Shown: piece by piece, positions 18,063 through 24,388 of the stretch | How positions within the stretch are numbered: position 1 is the first letter of the stretch | Layout of the letters: each line of letters opens with the position of its first letter | DNA from: JBHIBA01 sp046758845 | GTDB lineage: Bacteria > UBA8248 > JACPRG01 > G963555815 | Direction: 5' to 3' | NCBI GenBank assembly: GCA_046758845.1 | Contig: JBHIBA010000013.1 | Location: forward strand, 1-34,214 | Length of the DNA: 34,214 nt | Notes under the pieces: generated by a model | Databases searched by the model: none | Told to the model about the DNA's origin: nothing | What the model saw: only the letters and a program-made list of their open reading frames with translations | Made by a program: the position numbers and the translations under genes

Positions 18063-18076
18063 ATGATCTAGATCAT
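18063..18076. promoter_or_regulatory. FNR/CRP-like palindromic operator candidate
   Basis: The sequence ATGATCTAGATCAT is a perfect 14-bp palindrome. It contains TGAT-N4-ATCA, so each half differs from the FNR consensus TTGAT-N4-ATCAA at one position. It lies 115 bp upstream of the binding-protein start and 374 bp upstream of the nitrilase start. Binding by an FNR/CRP-family regulator is inferred; no -10/-35 pair was located with confidence. Confidence 0.4.
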
Positions 18077-18114
18077 GTCCCTATGCTCCAATCGAAAAGA
18101 GACTGATCGTACAA

Positions 18115-18182
18115 CTTATACGGAACCCGAGCACACACCTCCACAGAGCTTATACGGAACCCGAGCACACACCTCCACAGAG
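18115..18182. repeat. Perfect 34-bp tandem duplication (two copies)
   Basis: Two head-to-tail copies (18115-18148 and 18149-18182), each beginning CTTATACGGAACCCGAGC and ending CTCCACAGAG, are identical. The lack of divergence implies a recent duplication or active maintenance. There is no spacer, so this is not CRISPR. It could be a duplicated regulator site or a slippage product. Confidence 0.9.
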
Positions 18183-18449
18183 CACAACCCCCAGCCCGGC
18201 GAAAAAGGTAGCGAGTGGTTAGAACGCGTGTAGAAAGTGCGAGTACGAAGCGCGTCCCACTCGCGCGCGGAGCGGCGCAAAACGTGAAAGTCTGGGGCAA
18301 GGATCTCTCAGCTTTACAAGGCGAGAGAACGGCAAGAGAATATTGGTCTAATCGGCGATAAGAACTGGGGGCGCTTTCACCAAGGGGTGGAAGCGGGAGA
18401 TTCCACGTAAATCAGGATTCTAGTAATCATCAGAGGGAGAGCGGAGGCC

Positions 18450-19568
18450 ATGGGCGATACGTATCCAAAACTTCGGGTGGCGGCGGTGCAGGCGGCACCA
18501 GATTTCCTGAACCGGGAGGGCTCGGTGGAGAAGGCCTGCCGGCTCATTGAGGAAGCCGGCTCCCACGGGGCGCGGCTCGTTGGGTTCCCGGAAGGGTTTA
18601 TCCCCGCCCATCCGGTGTGGTACCACTTCCGGCCCGCTACAGAGAAGGAAAGCTACCGCCTCGCGCGGGAGCTGTTCAAGAACTCCGTGGAGATCCCCAG
18701 CCCGGCCACGGACGCGCTCTGCGCGGCGGCCCAAAGGGCCAACTGTTGCGCCGTCATGGGGGTATGCGAGAAGCGGCCCGCCACCATGGGCACCCTGTAC
18801 AACAGCCAGCTTTTCATCGACCGCCACGGTCGGATCCTCGGCAAGCATCAGAAGCTGATGCCCACGCTGGGCGAGCGGCTGGTCCATACGGGCGGGTTCG
18901 GCGACACCCTTCGCAGCTTTGACACCGAGTTCGGCAAGGTGAGCGGCCTCATCTGCGGGGAAAACTCCAACCCCTTGGCCATCTTCGCCCTGGCCGCCCA
19001 AGGCACCTGCATCCACGTGGCGAGCTGGCCCAACCACTTCGCGCCCACCTCGACCTGCATGCCCGATGTGGTCCTGCTCGCCAGCCGCTCCCTTGCCTAC
19101 AAGGCCGGCTGCTTCGTGCTGAACTGCTGCAGCACAATCTCGGAGGAGATGAAACAACTCCTTCCCTACCAGGAGACCGACCGGGCCTTCCTGGAGGAAG
19201 CCGGCAACGGGGGGGGGACCTGCATCATCGACCCCAACAGCCGCGTCATCGCGGGGCCCCTGGGCGGGGAAGAGGGCATCGTGTACGCCGACATCGATCT
19301 GGAAGACGTGGTGCAGGCGAAGATGGTGCATGACTACGCCGGCCATTACAACCGCCCGGACATCTTCACGCTGACAGTGACGTCCACCGTTCCCCAGCTG
19401 TTCCAGCGGGCGGAGGCTTCGCCCGCCCCCGCCGAGGCCATGACTTCGCCGGAAGGCGGCGAGGGAGCCAGGGAGAGGCCCTTGTTTTTCGGGAGCGTGA
19501 CAGGGGAAAGGGAAAAGCCCCCTTGTGCAACACCGAGGGAAAGCTCGGGGCGGAACAACCTGTCCTGA
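18450..19568 (+). CDS. Nitrilase (carbon-nitrogen hydrolase family)
   Basis: A 372-residue nitrilase-superfamily enzyme that hydrolyses nitriles (R-CN) to acids plus ammonia, in the cytoplasm. The catalytic triad is clear: E48 in GFPEGF, K135 in GKHQKLMPT, and C169 in GLICGENSNP; the second structural Glu is E142 (TLGER). The Cys motif is CGEN rather than the commoner CWEN or CWEH. The canonical fold ends near residue 310. The last 60 residues are Pro/Ser/Glu/Arg-rich, low in complexity and probably disordered, perhaps a run-on after loss of an earlier stop. It starts at ATG 18450 with GAGGGAG 10 nt upstream and GGAGG closer. It is divergent from the binding-protein/hydrolase operon, suggesting one pathway for a nitrogen compound. 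The specific substrate cannot be told from sequence. Confidence 0.92.
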   Translation: MGDTYPKLRVAAVQAAPDFLNREGSVEKACRLIEEAGSHGARLVGFPEGFIPAHPVWYHFRPATEKESYRLARELFKNSVEIPSPATDALCAAAQRANCCAVMGVCEKRPATMGTLYNSQLFIDRHGRILGKHQKLMPTLGERLVHTGGFGDTLRSFDTEFGKVSGLICGENSNPLAIFALAAQGTCIHVASWPNHFAPTSTCMPDVVLLASRSLAYKAGCFVLNCCSTISEEMKQLLPYQETDRAFLEEAGNGGGTCIIDPNSRVIAGPLGGEEGIVYADIDLEDVVQAKMVHDYAGHYNRPDIFTLTVTSTVPQLFQRAEASPAPAEAMTSPEGGEGARERPLFFGSVTGEREKPPCATPRESSGRNNLS

Positions 19569-19825
19569 CGCTTATCAATCTTGACCCCTATTCTCCCAAG
19601 TCCCTTACTCCCTGTTCCTTCGTTAGACGTCGTTCCGTGGCTGACGGCTGCCGGCCATCGCTTGTTTCAGTTCTCCTTCAATCATATCGACAGACTTTGT
19701 TAGATGGGGGGACGCGGATTCTGCATGCCTCCAGACCTGATCAATTGTTTGGGTAACGGAAGCCGGGAAATTCGAGAAGGTGTTTCTATCCCAGACCCTC
19801 CACGTGGACCGGCGAGACCGGGTCG

Positions 19826-19862
19826 AAAAAAAACGGGCGACGCTCTCCACGCGCCGCCCGTT
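19826..19862 (-). terminator. Intrinsic terminator of the minus-strand small exported-protein gene
   Basis: Read on the minus strand, AACGGGCG pairs perfectly with CGCCCGTT. An inner extension GCGC/GCGT makes about 12 bp of stem around the loop GTGGAGA, followed directly by six further T (eight in all). It lies about 130 nt after the stop at 19991. This is a textbook Rho-independent terminator. There is no U-tract on the plus strand. Confidence 0.8.
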
Positions 19863-19945
19863 GATGTCTTCATTCATGGCCTGAGGCTAGCCTCTCGCTC
19901 TCGGTGGTCAAGGGGATCTTGCGCCGCGGTCGGCTGGCCTCTTGA

Positions 19946-19975
19946 GTCCGGACTGCTCTGGAGCAGTTCCGGAAC
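19946..19975 (+). terminator. Hairpin, possible weak terminator after the nitrilase
   Basis: ACTGCTC-TG-GAGCAGT forms a perfect 7-bp stem extended by GTCCGG/TTCCGGAAC with single-nucleotide bulges. A pyrimidine-rich but imperfect tail (AATTTCTCTTC) follows on the plus strand. It may end nitrilase transcripts, but the U-run is poor and it lies nearly 380 nt after the stop. Confidence 0.35.
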
Positions 19976-19990
19976 CAATTTCTCTTCGGC

Positions 19991-20329
19991 TTAGTTCGTC
20001 TTCCGATCCCCCCTATGCCCGGAGATCACAACAGGTGTCACGTCCAAATCAACCGGAATGCCGATAAACGCCTCAGGGTTGACTTCGGCAAGCTCCACGG
20101 CATTCAGGCTGCGCATGCGGATGGTCTGTCTCTCGACCTTCACCAACAGACTCGGGCCTTCAGTCACCACTTCGTCACTGAGCACGGGACCATTGGCCTG
20201 AACCAGGACGCCCTTCAAGTAGCCTTCATGGGGCACACCGGAAACGAGCTGCTCCTGGGCTAGCGCAGCGCCAGCAGTACCAGCGAGAAGCAGAGCCAAA
20301 AAAACAACTCTCTTGGAAATTTCTGCCAC
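19991..20329 (-). CDS. Small exported protein of unknown function
   Basis: A 112-residue protein starting at GTG 20329, chosen because AAGGAG lies 8 nt upstream and the signal peptide begins there (1-24, MAEISKRVVFLALLLAGTAG, ending AALA-QEQ). The mature part is about 88 residues and mostly beta, with VPHEGYLKGVLVQANGPVLS, then SLLVKVERQTIRMRSLNAVE, and ending in a basic tail. No family is recognised. It is monocistronic with its own strong terminator downstream. A GGACCT-CAA-AGGTCC hairpin (20378-20392) lies about 50 bp upstream of the start and may be a leader or operator element. Confidence 0.75.
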   Translation of the reverse strand: MAEISKRVVFLALLLAGTAGAALAQEQLVSGVPHEGYLKGVLVQANGPVLSDEVVTEGPSLLVKVERQTIRMRSLNAVELAEVNPEAFIGIPVDLDVTPVVISGHRGDRKTN

Positions 20330-20377
20330 GTCCGTTTCTCCTTACCTTCCGTTTTTTGTGCAAGCCAAGGTTTCTTT

Positions 20378-20392
20378 GGACCTCAAAGGTCC
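20378..20392. promoter_or_regulatory. 6-bp inverted repeat upstream of the small exported-protein gene
   Basis: GGACCT-CAA-AGGTCC is a perfect inverted repeat centred about 56 bp upstream of GTG 20329. It has no adjacent U-tract in either direction, so a terminator is unlikely. It could be an operator or a 5'-leader hairpin. Confidence 0.3.
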
Positions 20393-20523
20393 CCTCAGGT
20401 AGACCTTGACCACCGAGAATGAATTCAAAAATTTTTTATGGGGCACGAGAACAGCCAGCGAAAGCCCGCCGAGAGAGAATTGCCCCCTCGCCGAAATTCC
20501 GTGGTCTAGCTTTGTGACAGGCG

Positions 20524-20850
20524 TTACCGGGTGCGTGATTTCACGCTGAAACACCTCGACCGGGACGCGGTGTCAACTTCTCGTAGCCAAATACCCAAGG
20601 TCCCGCCAAGGCAACTGCGGGGTTGGAATCTGCAGAGTACTTTGTCACGCGAGGAACGTCTTGTCAACTGGACCTTCGAGGCTGAAATCATTCCGTTCTC
20701 TCCCTCGTACTCGTCCAGGGCGGCATACCACTGCTCATGGTCCTCTTCCGACCACTGGTCCATGTTGGCCTCTGTGACGAGCCTCCCCGTCCTTCGGTAT
20801 GCGTGAATGAGCGCGGGGTCTATGCCCGACGCTCCCATTGCGGATACCAT
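20524..20850 (-). CDS. Hypothetical small protein, possibly frameshifted at its 3' end
   Basis: A 108-residue ORF. The first 50 residues look genuine and acidic (GIDPALIHAYRRTGRLVTEA, MDQWSEEDHEQWYAALDEYE). After 'GENG' the composition turns to Arg/Ser/Thr-rich sequence unlike a protein, suggesting a frameshift or that the true gene ends earlier. In-frame protein-like codons (DSDEFEAA) also extend upstream of ATG 20850, directly into the REP-like hairpin, so the start is uncertain and no good Shine-Dalgarno is present. No family is recognised. Confidence 0.4.
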   Translation of the reverse strand: MVSAMGASGIDPALIHAYRRTGRLVTEANMDQWSEEDHEQWYAALDEYEGENGMISASKVQLTRRSSRDKVLCRFQPRSCLGGTLGIWLREVDTASRSRCFSVKSRTR

Positions 20851-20889
20851 CGCGGCTTCGAACTCATCCGAGTCGATGGGGCGCGCCCG

Positions 20890-20947
20890 GCCGCGATTTC
20901 CGCGGAGCCTGCACGGAGCGAAGCGAATGTGCTCAAATCGCGGCTAC
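20890..20947 (-). repeat. REP-like palindromic element with GTAG head
   Basis: Read on the minus strand, GTAGCCGCGATTT is followed 35 nt later by AAATCGCGGC. The 10-bp arms (20935-20944 and 20890-20899) are perfectly complementary. Inner GCAC/GTGC pairing makes a longer, imperfect cruciform. A GTAG tetranucleotide at the foot of a hairpin is the hallmark of RAYT-associated REP elements. Only one copy is in the window, and no RAYT transposase gene is present. Confidence 0.55.
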
Positions 20948-21021
20948 AACGCAGGAAGGCAGGGGTCATTCAGCAAACTGACCCACTGCCCGACTGAAGC
21001 CATCCCGAAGCGAGCCGAAGC

Positions 21022-21040
21022 GCCTCATGGCGAATGAGGC
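21022..21040 (-). other. Hairpin immediately after grdC
   Basis: GCCTCAT and ATGAGGC form a perfect 7-bp stem with a 5-nt loop, 4 nt beyond the grdC stop. No U-tract follows on the minus strand. It may protect the 3' end of the message or assist Rho-dependent termination, but is not a standard intrinsic terminator. Confidence 0.4.
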
Positions 21041-21044
21041 TGAA

Positions 21045-22457
21045 TCAATCTGAGTCTGCGTCCAGCAGGAAGGAGACGCCGTCGGAGAGCTGAGTCATGC
21101 GGCCCAGGAACAGGCTACCCTTGGCCAAGAGCATGGCGCGCTCGAAGCCGCCCTCGCGGAACTGTCGAAGGATGTGAGGCAGGGCTGGCACGGCGGAGGC
21201 GATGTGCCCCTGTGAAGGAGAGAAGCCCGGAAGGCCGCGCTCATCGGCGAAGCGGTCGATGTCTGAACGGTCGATCTCCTTGCGGAGGGCCGTCAGGGCC
21301 CCCAGGAGCCGGTAGTTGTTGCGGGCAACGTCGCCGCCCCCGGCGGGAATGGTGATCTCGGGGTTGTGAAGCTCCGTCGCGTAAAGGGGCACGTCCAGGA
21401 GTCCCATGTTGAGTCGGGCCAGCGGCTCCACCACCAGGGATTCCAGGATGGCCTGCTGGGAATTCCCGGCGCGGATCCGGTGATGGCCCACGCTGTCGAG
21501 CCGGATGGCGGGACCCTCCCCGTCCGCCGTCACCCACGCGGCGAAGCCAGCCAGGACGTCCTCCAGGACGGGCATGTCCGCCCCGAGGTGCGCCATGGCC
21601 TTCATTCCGAGCTTGGGAACGGACCCGCCCGCAACCACGGCTACGTGATCGTACACGCCCGAGGCGACGAGGCTCGCCGCGAAGACCAGCGCCTGGACCG
21701 GGGCGGCGCAGAAGTTCTTCACATCGGCGCCGCTCGCCTCTGACAGCCCGGCCATTTCCCCGATGGCCTTGGCCAGGTTTCCGCCGCCGCGCTGGTAGCG
21801 GTCGCCGACGGCCTCCTCCGAGCAGCTGATCACGAACTCCAACGACTCCCGTCCCGGAAGGCCGGGCTGTTTCAGCAGATGATTCAGGGCCAGGACCCCG
21901 CTCGCCTTGCAGGCCAGGTTTTCCAACAGGACGGAGGCCTTCAGCGAATCGTCGTCCTCGTGGTCCGACCGGATCGAGCCGACCACCCGGCCCTGGTGGA
22001 CGAGCGGGAGATGACCGTCCGATTCGAGGAGTCGGGCGAGCTCACCGGCCCCCGGCGCCGGAGGACCGCTCGCCGCCCCGTCGAAGCCGATGCGGTCGGC
22101 GAACGCCTCGGAGAGCTCGACCACTCCGGTGCAGTCGGCCTCCTTCAGAAGGCCGAGGAACCGATCCTCCGGGAGGATCTCTCCCAGCAAGCTCTCCGGG
22201 CTCGCCTCCTCACACGGATGCTTGTGCCAGGGCGAGGGGATCTCCGGCAGGGCCTTGGGCGGCAGGTTTCCGATAAAGACCTGATTGGGGGGATACGCGG
22301 CGGCCTCCTCAAAGGAGCGGGTCCGTTCGTTCAAGCGTTCGAGCAGCCCCTCGTCCTTCCGGATTTCCCGGCTTGGCTTCGAGCCGTAGGGAACAAGACC
22401 CGGCACATGGGCGAGGACGCAACTCGCGGCCGCGATGGCGGCCCGCCGCTTCGCCAT
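21045..22457 (-). CDS. grdC: Glycine/sarcosine/betaine reductase component C, beta subunit (GrdC)
   Basis: A 470-residue KAS III/thiolase-fold protein. In Stickland organisms GrdC with GrdD converts the carboxymethyl-selenoether on GrdA plus phosphate into acetyl phosphate. Family landmarks read in order: LAHVPGLVPYGSKPSREI (15-32), YPPNQVFIGNLPPKAL (55-70), NLACKASGVLALNHLL (180-195), FVISCSEEAVGDRYQRGGGN (208-227), the catalytic Cys C250 in VKNFCAAPVQALV, LHNPEITIPAGGGDV (363-377), SQGHIASA with H418, and KGSLFLGRMTQLSDGVSFLL near the C-terminus. It starts at ATG 22457 with AAAGGA 9-10 nt upstream, 62 nt after grdA. GrdD, the alpha partner, does not follow. Length is close to that of clostridial GrdC (about 510). 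Confidence 0.92.
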   Translation of the reverse strand: MAKRRAAIAAASCVLAHVPGLVPYGSKPSREIRKDEGLLERLNERTRSFEEAAAYPPNQVFIGNLPPKALPEIPSPWHKHPCEEASPESLLGEILPEDRFLGLLKEADCTGVVELSEAFADRIGFDGAASGPPAPGAGELARLLESDGHLPLVHQGRVVGSIRSDHEDDDSLKASVLLENLACKASGVLALNHLLKQPGLPGRESLEFVISCSEEAVGDRYQRGGGNLAKAIGEMAGLSEASGADVKNFCAAPVQALVFAASLVASGVYDHVAVVAGGSVPKLGMKAMAHLGADMPVLEDVLAGFAAWVTADGEGPAIRLDSVGHHRIRAGNSQQAILESLVVEPLARLNMGLLDVPLYATELHNPEITIPAGGGDVARNNYRLLGALTALRKEIDRSDIDRFADERGLPGFSPSQGHIASAVPALPHILRQFREGGFERAMLLAKGSLFLGRMTQLSDGVSFLLDADSD

Positions 22458-22519
22458 TGGGGCGGTCCTTTCGGAGTAGGCGCAGGCGATCTACGCCGGT
22501 CGAGATAAGGTCCCGGGCC

Positions 22520-22984
22520 TCAGTTCCGGGCGGACGTTGTCCGGAACCGCTCCAGGACCCGGCCGATCCCGTCCATGTCGGCAACCATCGAGACAAGTCC
22601 AAGGTGCTCGTCGTAAAGCTCGGCCGGGAATTCTTCCCGAAGCGCGGGCTCGAGAATGTGATAAACGGGGAGTCCCAACGAGACTCCGGCCAACGGACCG
22701 GCGTAGCTCGGGTCGCCCGTGGTGACCGTCTCCGCCGCGAGCGCCAGCAGGTCCACGTCCGTCGCGCCAAGGAGAACCAGCAGGTCTTCCCGGCCATGCT
22801 TCTCGACGACGGACTGGACGTCGGCCTGACGCTCAGTGTCCATGGCGCCCGCCGAGGTTCAGACGAAGCACTCGGTCACCTGGAGGATGACCTGAGCGCC
22901 GGCGGCTTCGGCGCATTCCGAGATGACGGGTCCGGCGACGCCATCCCGTTCCCCGATGGCAATCACCTTCTTGTCTTTGAGCAT
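22520..22984 (-). CDS. grdA: Glycine reductase complex selenoprotein A (GrdA), UGA read as selenocysteine
   Basis: The full gene runs from ATG 22984 (AGGAGG nearby) to TGA 22520, giving 154 residues if the in-frame TGA at 22861-22859 encodes selenocysteine. Conventional gene calling would see only the 107-residue part after it. The N-terminus reads MLKDKKVIAIGERDGVAGPV, then TECFV-U42-TSAGAMD. This matches the GrdA redox motif CxxU (C39, U42) exactly in position and context. The C-terminal part (LLVLLGATDVDLLALAAETV, TTGDPSYAGPLAGVSLGLPV, MVADMDGIGRVLERF) follows GrdA throughout, and the total length fits the family (about 150-160). GrdA is the small cytoplasmic carrier that receives the carboxymethyl group on its selenium and hands it to component C. 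It is followed by grdC in an apparent two-gene operon. Confidence 0.95.
22825..22857 (-). promoter_or_regulatory. Candidate bacterial SECIS stem-loop just after the Sec codon
   Basis: Starting 1 nt after the UGA, CCU(C)GGCG can pair with CGUCAGG, giving 7 bp with one bulged C and an 18-nt loop. An alternative 5-bp stem is CUCGG/CUGAG. Bacterial SECIS elements lie directly 3' of the Sec UGA inside the coding region, so the position is right. The fold was drawn by eye and no energy was computed. Confidence 0.4.
22859..22861 (-). other. Selenocysteine codon (UGA) of grdA
   Basis: TCA on the plus strand is TGA on the minus strand, codon 42 of grdA. The protein reads continuously and homologously on both sides (TECFV before, TSAGAMD after), which excludes an ordinary stop. 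It implies that SelA, SelB, SelC and SelD are encoded elsewhere in the genome. Confidence 0.93.
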
Positions 22985-23832
22985 TCACTCTCCTCCTGAC
23001 GTGGATTCGAATTCTCCTGCTGACGGGAAATATCTTCATTGCCTCAATACGGGAATCAACAGTTCTGGCTTCCGGCTCGGAGGCCTCCGCTATCGTCCCG
23101 GAATATCGTCGCCGCAATTTGAACGGCCTTTTCCAGTGCAGCGCCCACGGGGGTGAGAGGCTCGGGGAAGGTCTTTGCTGGATACGCGAAAAGCCGCGGA
23201 TGCGTTGAGATCGTGATCGGGGGCACATAGCCGAACAATTCTTTCCGTTCCACGTGTATTTATAGCGCCTCTTGGAATATATGTCCAAAACGCTTCGGAT
23301 AACCTACGGCGCTGCGATCGTCCCTTGGGGAAGTCTTCCTCGGTCCATAAGTCCTCGTGAAAAGGAGTGGTGGATCCCCCCCCTGAGTGATTTCGAAACG
23401 AAGCGGTTCCTCGGGGGATGCGCGGCCCCCCGATGAAAAGGTCGTCTCCCGAGGCGGGCGCCGGTCTAACCGCTCTGAGCGCAGTCCACTCGAGGACAAA
23501 AGGGTGGATGTTCTGTCCCTTCCAGATGGACCTGCTGGGAAGGCTCGCCTACCTGCAGGGGTGGCATGGTTTTCAATCGTGCATACCGCTCCGATCAGGG
23601 TTTCAGGCGCCCGAAATCGTGTTGACAGGTCCGGTAGAGGGGCCTAATCGAGCTAAACAGCGACGAGTGGTCGGTACAGGCCCGTCCGGATTTGAAATGG
23701 GAAATTCCGGCCTAACAGGAATTTTGGGGGACCGGTCGTGTTGATCTTTTGCAGGTGCCTGTACGTGAGTGGCCCTGCGCATCATTATCGAAAGGAATGG
23801 ATTTTCGGATAGACCAACCACAGGGGGTCGAG
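22985..23832. other. Long intergenic region upstream of grdA
   Basis: About 850 bp with no strongly supported gene apart from a short possible ORF at 23056-23253. TTGACA at 23622-23627 is followed 17 nt later by TAATCG, which is too poor a -10 to call. The region should contain the grdA promoter (minus strand) and that of the plus-strand cupredoxin-like gene. Complete grd operons usually carry grdX, trx genes, grdE and grdB here. None is present. Confidence 0.4.
23056..23253 (-). CDS. Possible small protein upstream of grdA
   Basis: A 65-residue ORF from GTG 23253. Its sequence is unusually protein-like for a short ORF (ELFGYVPPITISTHPRLFAY, then PVGAALEKAVQIAATIFRDD), with an amphipathic helix before a Ser/Gly-rich tail ending in Cys. 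It lies about 70 bp upstream of grdA in the same direction. No Shine-Dalgarno is evident and no family is recognised. It could be a remnant of a larger gene or a small accessory protein. Confidence 0.35.
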   Translation of the reverse strand: MERKELFGYVPPITISTHPRLFAYPAKTFPEPLTPVGAALEKAVQIAATIFRDDSGGLRAGSQNC

Positions 23833-24324
23833 GTGTTAGTTTCTACTTGGAAGGCTACCTTCGTTGTGATGGGTGTTCTGGGCGGAATGACGATCGGTGG
23901 GTATCTCGCCGCAAATCCTGCCCAGGCGGGTCCCTCAAAACCGCAAGTCATTGTACTGACGCAAACAGGCTGCCAGTTTGTCGAGCCGGAAGGCGGTGAC
24001 AAAGACTTCCACACGACTTCAGCCGCCGATTGTAAGGCGATCAACGCCAGGACAGCGGAGCAGAGACTTGCCGCCGCGAAGACCCTGGAGCTCAAGCCTG
24101 GAAAATACATCTTCCGCGTAATCAACAAGAACGTTCCGTATGAGCTGGGATTTTATTTGCGCGGAGCGAGCCTCATCAGCCGATTAAAACTGCCCAAGGT
24201 TTCGGGCGGGGGCATCCTCCTCGGCATGACGAAGGATTTCGAGGTCAAACTCAAGGAAGGCGGGTACCTCTATTCATGCCCTCTCAACCCAACGCCGAAT
24301 TACCGGCTGGTCGTGAAACGGTGA
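23833..24324 (+). CDS. Exported cupredoxin-like protein
   Basis: GTG 23833 is preferred as start because GGGGGT precedes it and it opens a signal peptide (LVSTWKATFVVMGVLGGMTI, ending NPAQA-GPSK). The ORF is open back to 23749. The mature protein has about 130 residues with a beta-sandwich pattern: VIVLTQTGCQFVEPEGG, LELKPGKYIFRVINKNVPYE, LGFYLRG, GMTKDFEVKLKEGGYLYSCP and NPTPNYRLVVKR. The 'PGKYxFxVxNKN' and 'GxYxYxCPLNPTPxYxLxV' strands resemble cupredoxins. The C-terminal loop keeps one Cys but lacks the His and Met that would complete a type-1 copper site, so it may bind another metal or none. C15-C35-type Cys pairs in the N-terminal mature part may form a disulfide. It is probably periplasmic; the role is unknown. 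Confidence 0.7.
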   Translation: MLVSTWKATFVVMGVLGGMTIGGYLAANPAQAGPSKPQVIVLTQTGCQFVEPEGGDKDFHTTSAADCKAINARTAEQRLAAAKTLELKPGKYIFRVINKNVPYELGFYLRGASLISRLKLPKVSGGGILLGMTKDFEVKLKEGGYLYSCPLNPTPNYRLVVKR

Positions 24325-24388
24325 AAACAGTCTTGATATTCTGCCCGTCTCTGAGGGCATTGGGCCTTAATTGGGTGGGGGATACGAA

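Larger units (their letters stand above)
17949..18449. other. Divergent control region between the binding-protein operon and nitrilase
   Basis: 501 bp separate the two divergent start codons. The region holds a 14-bp perfect palindrome (18063-18076) and a perfect 34-bp tandem duplication (18115-18182). The AT content is somewhat higher near 18040-18075 than in the flanks. No convincing gene is present; a minus-strand ORF at 18073-18300 merely reads across the duplication. Confidence 0.6.
19569..19990. other. Intergenic region with two hairpins, no gene
   Basis: 422 bp lie between the convergent nitrilase gene and a small exported-protein gene. The region contains a strong minus-strand intrinsic terminator (19826-19862) and a plus-strand hairpin (19946-19975). 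A minus-strand ORF at 19623-19877 overlaps the terminator stem and is not supported. Confidence 0.55.

Noticed and set aside
18115..18182. Possible CRISPR-like repeat
   Set aside because: Two directly abutting copies with no spacers and no cas genes in the window.
18073..18300. 75-codon minus-strand ORF
   Set aside because: It is created by reading across the 34-bp tandem duplication. No ribosome site and no protein-like composition.
19623..19877. 84-codon minus-strand ORF
   Set aside because: Its 5' end coincides with the stem and T-run of a strong intrinsic terminator on the same strand, and it lacks a ribosome site.
20851..21044. A truncated grdD after grdC
   Set aside because: All minus-strand frames between the grdC stop and 20850 are short and unlike GrdD; the interval is occupied by a hairpin and a REP-like element.
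23622..23650. TTGACA-N17-TAATCG as a sigma-70 promoter
   Set aside because: The -35 is perfect but the -10 matches the consensus at only two positions, and it lies nearly 200 bp from the nearest plausible start.
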